Assembly: GCA_016872775.1 (NCBI GenBank)
Contig: VGZA01000052.1
Coordinates: forward strand, 1 to 41,703
Direction of reading: 5' to 3'
DNA: 41,703 nt
Source: Planctomycetota bacterium
GTDB taxonomy: Bacteria > Planctomycetota > Planctomycetia > Pirellulales > Pirellulaceae
In this document: positions 1-7,794 of the stretch, piece by piece
Position numbering within the stretch: position 1 is the first letter of the stretch
How the letters are laid out: each line of letters opens with the position of its first letter
The notes under the pieces: generated by a model
Seen by the model: the letters and a program-made list of their open reading frames with translations, nothing else
Database searches by the model: none
Told to the model about the DNA's origin: nothing
Position numbers and translations under genes: made by a program

Positions 1-145
1 TTCCGGGCCGTATACTTTGTCAATTAACGTGTGCCATTTCCCTACGCTCGTATCTGTACGTTACTGCACCGGCGTAGGCTGCCGCGTCTATCCCCCGGGC
101 TGACCGATACAAAGGGTCGAAGGGATTCGATTCCAAGTGGAACGA

Positions 146-430
146 TCACGCCGGCAATTCGACTTGCGGCGCGGAACTGTTCGAGGGATTGGATGCGAGC
201 GGCGTCGATCCCGACGAATGGACGGATCGATGCTGCGAGGCCTCACCGAACTGCCCCATCCCCAGCCGGGCGACCAGTTCGTAACCGTCCAACTCCGGCC
301 GAGCCTTGCGCGCGTACGACACCGTGTCGACCACCACGCTTACCTTGCTGCCGCAAGTCGGACAGCGGGTTAAGGTGTCCAGTTCGACAAGTTCCACGTG
401 ATGATGGCCGTGGGGGCATTCGATGCGCAT
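146..430 (-). pseudogene. Truncated Ser/Thr protein kinase, 5' remnant (zinc ribbon plus glycine-rich loop)
   Basis: The reading frame from ATG at 430 gives 94 residues. The first 30 carry a zinc-ribbon-like pattern (CPHGHHH near residue 5, CPTCGSKV near residue 23). Next comes a typical planctomycete kinase opening, 'YELVARLGMGQFGE', which matches the GxGxFG phosphate-binding loop of Hanks-type kinases. Directly after the loop the similarity stops: the next ~40 residues are Ser/Pro-rich and end at a stop, with no VAIK lysine, HRD or DFG. The other two frames do not restore kinase sequence down to base 1. I read this as the 5' stump of a kinase gene cut by deletion or rearrangement; a short functional zinc-ribbon protein is possible but less likely. 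No Shine-Dalgarno sequence is visible upstream. Confidence 0.6.
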
Positions 431-754
431 GGCGGAACGGGGAACAAGAATAACAAGGAAATTATTACACTACACTGATAGACAAAATGAAATACCAGAA
501 GCGGGGATTTGGGGCCTGGAAGAATTAGATTGTCCTTCGGGGAAATCGGGTGTTCCCCAAATACCCGGGTTCTTGGCCTCACGAGCTTCGGTACGGGCTC
601 GGGAGTACCCTCCCCGTGTTACACTCGAGCCGGCTTCGCCGTCCCGTGCCGCCGGCACGAGCTCGGGACGGCCATCAACCGTGGCACACAACCTGCCCCC
701 GCTCTCCGCTCTCCCCGTTCCCCGTAACCCGTTCCCCGTAACCCAGCCCCGCTT
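431..754. other. Gene-free stretch with hairpin and tandem repeat
   Basis: No convincing gene is seen here. It holds a GC-rich hairpin at 638-672 (arms GCCGTCCCG / CGGGACGGC with a nested GTGCC-GCC-GGCAC stem) and a tandem 14-mer at 717-744. It lies between the truncated kinase start and the 3' end of the minus-strand dimethylformamidase-like gene. The hairpin could end transcription of that gene but has no U-tract. Confidence 0.5.
717..744. repeat. Tandem copy of a dispersed GTTCCCC-type intergenic repeat
   Basis: The 14-mer GTTCCCCGTAACCC occurs twice in a row (717-730 and 731-744), preceded by CTCCCC. Variants of the same G/C tract recur in other gaps of this window: inverted at 434-447, inverted at 19034-19050, direct at 19111-19150 and direct at 29641-29656. 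The repeated placement in gaps or at gene ends marks it as a dispersed element rather than chance composition. Confidence 0.7.
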
Positions 755-2347
755 TCATTCCGCGAAGCGTCGAATCACATTCGCTGTGATCTTGGACACA
801 TGTTCGTCGACGGGCAGAGAACTGGGGTAGCAGATGGAGCCGACGGAGAAGACGGCGCCGTTGCTGGGCGTGTCGAACAGGACCATTTCGGCGCCGCCAT
901 CGTCGGGATTAAGTCCTTTGGCGAGCAACTGGACGTTGCGGGGCGAGCTGGCGGAGATCTTATCGGTTTCGTGACCGGAGGCGCCGCCGGGGCAGCGGCG
1001 ATGCAGCGACTGGGTTCCGAACAGGTCGCCGGCTTTGAGGTCGGTTCCGGCGAAAATCCAATGATCGGCGTTCAGCGCGCGATAGGGAGCGCCGGTCATG
1101 ATACCGGACGGCGTAAAAACTACTCCCAGCAGACTGGCTTCGGACTCGAGGCGTTTGGCCATTCGGCTCTCCGCGCCGATTCCCTCGGCCCACAGGCTGG
1201 AGATGTTTCCGTTATGCACGACCATGGTGTCGTTGTCGAACAGGGAAACTTCGCAGTTGAGACCGTTCCCGCCCAGGTACATCAAGCGCCCGCCTTCGTG
1301 GAATACCCAGTGTTTGACCCGCTCGTACATGCTACGGGTCCAGTATTCGGGATGGGTGCTGATGATCAGCAGTCGATAGCGGGTGAGATCGAGCACGCCG
1401 TGGTGCAGCTGGGTTTCCGAGTACAGATCGTAAGGAAATTTTTCGCGTTCCAGCCAGCCGAAGAGTCGCCATTCGGCCGGCGCGATGTGGCAGGCGGCGC
1501 GTCCTTCGATCGGATCGGTAATCCGTTCACGAAAGTCGATATGGTTAATCGGCTCCGGCCGTTCGAACGCCAGGGGCGAGTAATGGTCGCAGCCCCAGGT
1601 CTGGTGATCGGCTTCGGTATAGCGTTTCAGTTCCTGCCGGGCGTTGACGGTGGGAGTGGCGGGGAAATCATCGGCATGGATGTAGTTGCTGCGTCCGCCG
1701 AAACTGTTGTAGGCGTTCCAGGTGATGTTGGACGCAAGTACGGCGATGGCGGACTGGGGACTCGCCGGCGCGACGACCCAGGGGAATGAGAATTCGAGTC
1801 CACTACGGGTGAAAGTGCGAATGTAATAGAGTCCCGAACGGTCGGGGGCTGTTACGGCTTGTTGCGGGTTGCCGCCTTGGTACCCGACACGGTTCCATGC
1901 CGCGCCGCTCTGGGTATAGTCGCCGTCGGGCGTAATCTGCATGGTCGCTCGGGGGCCGTGTTCGTCGTGCCATCCCAATCCGCGAACGAACGACACATCC
2001 CAGCCGTAGCGCCAAAGTTCGGCTTTGAACGGTTCTACCGCATGCACGCGGAATTCGGCGAACTCGCCGCTCCGCACACACTTGGGCCAGATGTAACCGA
2101 CGAGTCCGTCGGACAGCAGTCGGAAGTGGTGAGACTGCCCGTCGACGGATCGGAATTGAACCCGTTTAGCGCCGAATCCGGACTTCTGCAATATCGCCGT
2201 GTAATCACCGTCGGGCAGTTCGCCCCAGACGGCACCGGAAGCGCGGGAACGGTATTCCCACGATTGACCCTGGTGGTTGCTGAATTCGATCGCAACATCG
2301 GCGAGTGCCACATAGCGTTCGTCGCTGACATAACCGAGCAATCGCAT
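755..2347 (-). CDS. N,N-dimethylformamidase large-subunit-like protein
   Basis: The 530-residue product resembles the large (beta) subunit family of N,N-dimethylformamidase, especially its C-terminal half. Seen motifs include 'ASNITWNAYNSFGGRSNY', 'HQTWGCDHYSPLAFERPEP', and a Rossmann-like 'LLIISTHPEYWT' followed by a Gly-rich 'GGRLMYLGGNGL'. The N-terminal ~140 residues look like a beta-sandwich. I chose the ATG at 2347 because AAGGAA lies just upstream; an in-frame ATG at 2479 would add 44 residues, lacks a Shine-Dalgarno sequence and would run into the divergent transporter start. Known family members hydrolyse dimethylformamide, but planctomycete relatives are uncharacterised and no small subunit gene lies nearby, so the substrate is unknown. 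It is divergent from an MFS transporter gene across about 130 bases. Confidence 0.75.
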   Translation of the reverse strand: MRLLGYVSDERYVALADVAIEFSNHQGQSWEYRSRASGAVWGELPDGDYTAILQKSGFGAKRVQFRSVDGQSHHFRLLSDGLVGYIWPKCVRSGEFAEFRVHAVEPFKAELWRYGWDVSFVRGLGWHDEHGPRATMQITPDGDYTQSGAAWNRVGYQGGNPQQAVTAPDRSGLYYIRTFTRSGLEFSFPWVVAPASPQSAIAVLASNITWNAYNSFGGRSNYIHADDFPATPTVNARQELKRYTEADHQTWGCDHYSPLAFERPEPINHIDFRERITDPIEGRAACHIAPAEWRLFGWLEREKFPYDLYSETQLHHGVLDLTRYRLLIISTHPEYWTRSMYERVKHWVFHEGGRLMYLGGNGLNCEVSLFDNDTMVVHNGNISSLWAEGIGAESRMAKRLESEASLLGVVFTPSGIMTGAPYRALNADHWIFAGTDLKAGDLFGTQSLHRRCPGGASGHETDKISASSPRNVQLLAKGLNPDDGGAEMVLFDTPSNGAVFSVGSICYPSSLPVDEHVSKITANVIRRFAE

Positions 2348-2477
2348 GACGGATTTCCTTACCGGGAATGGAATGGTTCGGTTGTAGCTGTCGTGTGGCG
2401 CGTCGTCCAGCGGGAAGAACGTCCGCGGGCGGGATTTTGCTTGCAGTGACCCGCCGACCAGCATATCCTCTGCGGTC

Positions 2478-3881
2478 ATGACGCCTACCGACGAATCCTC
2501 GATCCCAACACAAAATCCCTATCAAAGTGACTCGAAGGAGAGCGTATGCCCCGATCACGAGCGGCCTTCCCGGGCCCGATGGGTTGTTCTAGCGATGCTC
2601 TGCAGCATGTCGTTCGTCTTGTATATCGATCGCGTCTGCATGTCGCAGGCGATCGTGCCGATCGGCAATGAGTTTGGTTTCTCCAATCTCGAGAAGTCGC
2701 TTGTGATGATGGCATTCACGCTGGCGTATGGTCTGTTCGAGGTACCGACGGGACGCTGGGGGGATAAGTATGGAGCGCGGCGGATTCTGACCCGGATTGT
2801 GGTCTGGTGGTCGGTGTTCACGGTGGGAACGGCGATGTGCTTCGGTTTTTATTCGTTGCTGCTGGTGCGCTTTTTGTTTGGGGCTGGCGAGGCGGGAGCC
2901 TATCCGAACACGGCGAGGGTGATCGCGACCTGGTTTCCGCAACGGGAGCGGGACACGGCGCAAGGCGCGTTCATGGCGTTTTCACTGGTCGGAGGCGCGG
3001 TCACTCCGTTTCTGGCGGCCTATATGATCGAGATGCTGGGCGGCTGGCGGTGGCCGTTCGTGGTTTTTGGGGTGTTCGGAGCGATATGGGCGGCATTGTT
3101 CCATGCCTGGTTCCGCGATGATCCGGCCGAACATTCCTGGGTGGGGCCCGCGGAACTGGAGTTGATTCGCAGCGGCCCCGCTCCGAGCCGCGCTCACGAA
3201 GTGCCGATTCCCTGGGGCCTGTTGTTCCAGCAGCGCTCGCTGTGGCTGCTGGGACTGATCATCACCTGCGGAGCGTTCAATTCGTACCTTTATATTTCCT
3301 GGTACCCGAACTATCTGCAGAAGGCGAGGGGGCTGACGAACGTCGAATCGGGGTGGCTCTCGAGCATGGTCCTAGCGGGGGGCGCGATCGGTTTGCAGAT
3401 TGGCGGGATCGTGGGGGGCCGGATAGTTCGGCGGGCTCGCAACTGGTCGTTGGCACGGCGGATGATCGGCTGTTGCAGTTACGCTTCGGCCGCCGTCTCG
3501 CTGTTGATCTCGGTGCAGTTCGCGTCGCCAAAATGGTCGGCGGCACTCGCCGCGGTCTCGTGTGCCTGCATGTTCTTTCACCAGTCGACCTGGTGGTCCA
3601 CCACGACCGACATCAGCGGCCGGCATGTCGGGGCCTTGTTTGGGTTGGCGAATGGAATGGGGGTGATCGGCGCGATGGGCAGTCAGTTGTTTTTTGGTCT
3701 GTTCGCCGATTGGCGTGCCGAACACGGGTTTACCGGCCGCGCGCAATGGGATCCGGCGATGTACGTTGTCGCCTGTGTTCTGGTCTGCGGGGCGGCGACC
3801 TGGCTGTTTGTCGACCCGACGCGAACGATCGAAGGGGAGGCGGTCGAGCATTTCCCGTCGGCGGGCGGAAGCGATCGATGA
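2478..3881 (+). CDS. MFS transporter, ACS (anion:cation symporter)-like
   Basis: The product has 467 residues with about 12 predicted membrane segments, starting with 'WVVLAMLCSMSFVLYIDRV'. Family signs are the loop motif 'GRWGDKYGARR' between helices 2 and 3, 'RFLFGAGEAGAYPNTARV' in helix 4 (the ACS signature region), and 'ATWFPQRERDTAQG'. ACS members import organic anions such as hexuronates, glucarate or phthalate, usually with H+ or Na+. The start at 2478 has no clear Shine-Dalgarno sequence, but the leader contains 'NPYQS', common in planctomycete proteins. Oddly, AAGGAG sits just before an out-of-frame ATG at 2546. The gene is divergent from the dimethylformamidase-like gene, so it may import that enzyme's substrate; this is inference. 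Confidence 0.88.
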   Translation: MTPTDESSIPTQNPYQSDSKESVCPDHERPSRARWVVLAMLCSMSFVLYIDRVCMSQAIVPIGNEFGFSNLEKSLVMMAFTLAYGLFEVPTGRWGDKYGARRILTRIVVWWSVFTVGTAMCFGFYSLLLVRFLFGAGEAGAYPNTARVIATWFPQRERDTAQGAFMAFSLVGGAVTPFLAAYMIEMLGGWRWPFVVFGVFGAIWAALFHAWFRDDPAEHSWVGPAELELIRSGPAPSRAHEVPIPWGLLFQQRSLWLLGLIITCGAFNSYLYISWYPNYLQKARGLTNVESGWLSSMVLAGGAIGLQIGGIVGGRIVRRARNWSLARRMIGCCSYASAAVSLLISVQFASPKWSAALAAVSCACMFFHQSTWWSTTTDISGRHVGALFGLANGMGVIGAMGSQLFFGLFADWRAEHGFTGRAQWDPAMYVVACVLVCGAATWLFVDPTRTIEGEAVEHFPSAGGSDR

Positions 3882-3922
3882 CGCGTCTACGCCCTTCGCG
3901 CTTTCCGTGGTAGGCTGGAGGG

Positions 3923-6367
3923 ATGACTGCAACTCTGACGGCAAACATCGGTTCGACGCGTCGATTCGGCGCGGGCTTGCTGCACTTCCTGCGATTGTCC
4001 GCGGTCGGACTTGCGTTGCCGTTGGTGGTCCTGACCTGGCACGTTTTTGTTGCAGCGCCCGCGGATCGGTACCCGTCGCCGGTCCGACCGCCGCTGGGAC
4101 CGTTCGATTACGCGGCATGGGCGATGATCCCGGTTCAGGATGGGCGGATCAAGCCACTGGAGGTGGAATGCCAGGAGTTGCTGCGCGAGATCACGGGCGG
4201 GTCGCGGTTCGAAGGCTGCGACCCGTTGGCGGTCGTCATGACCTGGCGCGCGTCGCGCTCGAACTCTTGGGAGACGATTCCGTTCATCCTCTGCGATCAT
4301 CATCGACTGCGCGAGGAAATCGCCAGGGATCGGTCTGATCTTCCCGAGGGCTGGACGACCGGCAAATTCGTTTCGCCCAACGACCTGCGACGATCGACCG
4401 CCTTTGCGGAAACGGTGAAACGGGGCAGCCGGTTACGCGGTGAGTTGCGTGAAAAGGCCCATCAAAAGATGTCGGTGGTCGAACTGAAAGCCGAGGAGGT
4501 CGCACGGCGGCTGCAGCGGTACGACGCCGTGCGCGGCGCGCGAAGCACGGCGCTGGGCGATCTGGCGATTCTCGCCGACCGCGCGGTTTCCTTGAGCGAG
4601 TTTGCTGAATCCAGTGGACTGGATTTCGAGGCGGCGATCGCGCGGCTGGAGAGTACGGTGGCGCGGGTTGAGGACCCGCTGCGGCTTGTCAATCTCGATT
4701 CCGTTCGGGATGCGGGATGGTTTTCGTTCGCGGAACTGCGGTTGTTGACCGAACGCCCGGAACTCTGGGAAAACTGGATGCGGCAACGGATTCTCGAACG
4801 GCCGCTGGCCTATCTTTCCCCGGAGTTGAATGCGTTGCTCGAACCGCTGCGGACGCGGTCCGCGGACAAGGTTCCGTCCGCGATCGACGAGTTGGCGGAG
4901 CGGCTTGGAGAACGGAGGCGATCGCGTATCGAGGAATTTGACGCGGCGTTCCAATCCCGTGACCGCCAGCGCACGAATCGATTGCTCGGCGAGTTATTTT
5001 CCGACCCGTCGCGGATGCAGCGTTTCCTGGACCAACGCGAGCGGCTCGCCGCCGAGATTTCCGACCTCGACAAACTGCACCAGGCATGCTTGCCGCTGTT
5101 GGCAGAACAACTTGCCGAAGAGGATCGCAGCCGACTCGATCGCCTGCGGCTCACGTTGCAGCAACTCCCGCAGTCGCATCAGGGGCTGGAATCGCCTGAG
5201 TTGCGTGCGGCGGCGCTCGATTACCTCGAACTGCTACTCCCCGATTTCTACTCGCATTTGTTCCAGGCACACCCGTTTCCCAAGGCCGCGATCGACGCGA
5301 TCCTCGCGTCGTGGGACCGTGCCTGTCTTGCCTTTGCGGCCGGGGACCGCCCCGCGTTTCAGGCCGCTTCCGCGGAGTTGTTGACGACGCTCGAAGAGCA
5401 CAACGAGGGCGGCTGGAGTGCCACGCGGATTCGCTGGGAACGCTGGCTGAATGCGTTTCATCCGTTCCGCTGGGGCTGGATCGCGATGCTGGCCGCGGCG
5501 ATCGGTTTCGGGTTGGCGTCGGGGCTCGATTCGCCAGTATGGTATCGGGCTGCATTTGGCATTTACCTGGCGTCGCTGGCGCTGCAGTTTCTCGGCTTCA
5601 CGGTGCGTACTTACATTGCCGGTCGAGCGCCCGTCGCCAACATGTATGAGACGGTGGTGTTTGTGGCGGGGATGACCGCCGTCTTTGCGTTGGCGCTGGA
5701 ATGCGTCTATCGATCGCGGGTCATTGGTATCGCAGGCTCTTTGGTGGCCGCGCTGGGGCTGATACTCGCCGACCAGCTGCCGTTGGCGCTCGATCCGAAG
5801 ATCAGCCCGATGGTCCCGGTATTGCGAACAAATTTCTGGCTCACGGTTCACGTCCTTACGATCATCGCCGGCTATGCGGGGGCCGCGCTTGCCTGGGGGT
5901 TGGGCAATATCAGTCTCGGATTGCTGGCATTCGGCAAAGGGTCCCGTGAGTCGTTGAAGCGACTGGCGGAATTCACAAATCGCGCGATGCAGATCGCGGT
6001 CCTGCTGCTGGCGACGGGCACTCTGTTGGGCGCGTTGTGGGCGGCGGAGTCGTGGGGGCGATTCTGGGGATGGGATCCCAAGGAGGTTGGCGCTTTGGTG
6101 GCGCTGGTCTGTTACGTGATTCCGCTGCACGCGCGGTATGTCGGCTGGGTGCGGGAATTTGGTCTGGCGGTATCGGCCGTGCTCTGTTTCGCATCGATTG
6201 TTGTTTCCTGGTACGTGATTAATTTTCTGCTGGCGGCCGGTCTTCACAGCTACGGATTCAGTGCGGGAGGGGGGGCGGGTATGCTTTGGGCAACCGTGCT
6301 CAACCTGGAATGGTTGGCGGTTGCGACGCTCATTTACGGCCAGCGTGCGTCGGCAGCGACGACCTGA
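3923..6367 (+). CDS. ccsA: Cytochrome c assembly protein, CcsA/ResC type, with long N-terminal region
   Basis: The 814-residue protein carries a CcsA-type haem-handling domain in its last ~310 residues: several membrane helices, the tryptophan-rich haem motif WGWDPKEV at 715-722, and conserved His residues in 'LTVHVLTII', 'IPLHARY' and 'AGLHSYGF'. In System II cytochrome c maturation, CcsA (ResC) works with ResB to export haem and attach it to apocytochromes outside the membrane. Here residues 1-45 contain one membrane segment and a Pro-rich exit. Residues ~50-505 are a long, charged, mostly helical extracytoplasmic region I cannot assign. No ResB gene is in the window. The gene starts 41 bases after the transporter, with GGAGG almost touching the ATG. 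Confidence 0.85.
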   Translation: MTATLTANIGSTRRFGAGLLHFLRLSAVGLALPLVVLTWHVFVAAPADRYPSPVRPPLGPFDYAAWAMIPVQDGRIKPLEVECQELLREITGGSRFEGCDPLAVVMTWRASRSNSWETIPFILCDHHRLREEIARDRSDLPEGWTTGKFVSPNDLRRSTAFAETVKRGSRLRGELREKAHQKMSVVELKAEEVARRLQRYDAVRGARSTALGDLAILADRAVSLSEFAESSGLDFEAAIARLESTVARVEDPLRLVNLDSVRDAGWFSFAELRLLTERPELWENWMRQRILERPLAYLSPELNALLEPLRTRSADKVPSAIDELAERLGERRRSRIEEFDAAFQSRDRQRTNRLLGELFSDPSRMQRFLDQRERLAAEISDLDKLHQACLPLLAEQLAEEDRSRLDRLRLTLQQLPQSHQGLESPELRAAALDYLELLLPDFYSHLFQAHPFPKAAIDAILASWDRACLAFAAGDRPAFQAASAELLTTLEEHNEGGWSATRIRWERWLNAFHPFRWGWIAMLAAAIGFGLASGLDSPVWYRAAFGIYLASLALQFLGFTVRTYIAGRAPVANMYETVVFVAGMTAVFALALECVYRSRVIGIAGSLVAALGLILADQLPLALDPKISPMVPVLRTNFWLTVHVLTIIAGYAGAALAWGLGNISLGLLAFGKGSRESLKRLAEFTNRAMQIAVLLLATGTLLGALWAAESWGRFWGWDPKEVGALVALVCYVIPLHARYVGWVREFGLAVSAVLCFASIVVSWYVINFLLAAGLHSYGFSAGGGAGMLWATVLNLEWLAVATLIYGQRASAATT

Positions 6368-6593
6368 GGCGGGCGGCTCGGCGACCTTTCGTTTTTTGCC
6401 TGCATACCGCCAGGCATTACGGCCGTTTTTCGTGTGGGGAGGGGCCCTCATTCCGCAGCGCCTCGCGTGGTATCATGGGCCGCCCGCCATGCCGGCCGCC
6501 GAACGGCCTGCCCGACCCTGGCTTGCCGGCGCGTGCGGTGCGTGGGAAGCAGCCGTTGATGGTCGAGCGGGATCTTTTTACGAGGTGAATACC

Positions 6594-7682
6594 GTGTCCG
6601 AGGCAACGATTGATCTGCGCAGCGATACTGTAACTCGACCTTCTCGGGAAATGCGCCTGGCGATGGCCGAATCGGAGGTTGGCGACGACGTGATCGACCG
6701 TGATCCAACCTGTGACCGGCTGCAGGCGCGGATCGCGGAAATGCTGGGCAAGGAGGACGCGCTGTTCATGCCGTCCGGGTCGATGACGAATCAGATTGCG
6801 GTGCGGATCCATTGCAAGCCGGGCGACGAGTTTCTCTGCGAAGCGGGTTGTCACATTTACAATTATGAGCAGGCGGCGTTTGCCCAGTTGAGCGGTTTGG
6901 CGGCGCGTACGGTGGAGGGCCGTCATGGCGTGCTGGATGTTGCCCAATTGCGCGGCCTGATTCGCCCCGCGCAGGATCATCTGGTGCGAACGCGGCTGGT
7001 CTGCCTCGAGAACACCCACAACCGAGGCGCGGGACGGATCCAGCCGTATTCCTCGCTGCAGGCGATTTGCGCGTGGGCGCGCGAGAATGACCTGCGCACG
7101 CACCTCGACGGTGCCCGCTTGTTTAATGCGGTCGTGGCCACGGGGATCCCGGCCGGCGACTGGGCGCAGCATTTCGATACGGTCAGCGTCTGTTTCAGCA
7201 AAGGACTGGGAGCGCCGGTGGGGTCGGCGCTGGTCGGATCGAAAGCGGTGATCCGCGAGGCTCGACGGCATCGGAAGTTGTTTGGCGGCGGCATGCGTCA
7301 GGCAGGAGTTCTGGCGGCCGGGGCGCTGTTTGCGCTGAAACATAATATCGCGCGTCTGGCCGACGATCACCGGAATGCCCAACGGTTGGCCGATGCGATC
7401 CGACGCATTCCCGGTCTGCTGTTGGTCCCCGATCAAATCGACTCGAATATCGTCATTTTTCAGGTGGATGCGGCGTTCGGTTCGGCAGGCGATTTTGCCG
7501 CCGCACTCCGGCAACGGGGAGTGTTGGTCTTGGCGATCGGCGCCACGCAGATTCGCGCCGTCACGCATCTCGATGTCGACGCTGCCGGGATCGAACGGGC
7601 TGCGTCGATTATAACGGAAACGGCGGCCGACCGACGGCATTCCGTGTCTACCGGCGACGGGGTTCGTACCGCGTCGATGTAA
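6594..7682 (+). CDS. ltaE: Low-specificity L-threonine aldolase
   Basis: The 362-residue PLP enzyme splits L-threonine or L-allo-threonine into glycine and acetaldehyde. The N-terminus 'IDLRSDTVTRPS' and 'EVGDDV' are hallmark sequences of this fold-type I aldolase family. The PLP-binding lysine is K203 in 'VCFSKGLGAPVGS', preceded by 'THLDGARLFNA', which holds the PLP-contacting aspartate. I chose GTG at 6594 because GAGGTG lies 5-10 bases upstream and homologues begin here; the open frame extends further 5' but would overlap the ccsA end. A short tail of ~18 residues after the usual C-terminus looks unstructured. The gene is the last of a same-strand run after ccsA, without obvious functional link. 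Confidence 0.93.
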   Translation: MSEATIDLRSDTVTRPSREMRLAMAESEVGDDVIDRDPTCDRLQARIAEMLGKEDALFMPSGSMTNQIAVRIHCKPGDEFLCEAGCHIYNYEQAAFAQLSGLAARTVEGRHGVLDVAQLRGLIRPAQDHLVRTRLVCLENTHNRGAGRIQPYSSLQAICAWARENDLRTHLDGARLFNAVVATGIPAGDWAQHFDTVSVCFSKGLGAPVGSALVGSKAVIREARRHRKLFGGGMRQAGVLAAGALFALKHNIARLADDHRNAQRLADAIRRIPGLLLVPDQIDSNIVIFQVDAAFGSAGDFAAALRQRGVLVLAIGATQIRAVTHLDVDAAGIERAASIITETAADRRHSVSTGDGVRTASM

Positions 7683-7740
7683 CACGGCCTCTTCCCGGGC
7701 CGGCTGAGCCGCGATTTCGTACGGGGCGTCCCGCCATTCA

Positions 7741-7769
7741 CTGACTTTTCTGGCGATTCTCGGTAGGAT
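7741..7769 (+). promoter_or_regulatory. Possible sigma-70-like promoter for the pseudokinase operon
   Basis: CTGACT (7741-7746) and TAGGAT (7764-7769) are separated by 17 bases, each with four matches to the -35 and -10 consensus. A GGAGGA Shine-Dalgarno sequence follows at 7778-7783, 11 bases before the ATG at 7795. Confidence 0.35.
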
Positions 7770-7794
7770 AGAGCATTGGAGGAATGCGTATCGT

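Noticed and set aside
5234-6451. Long open frame (405 codons) antisense to ccsA
   Set aside because: Arg/Gln/Pro-rich composition with no recognisable motif; it mirrors the strongly coding plus-strand gene and is a GC-driven shadow frame.
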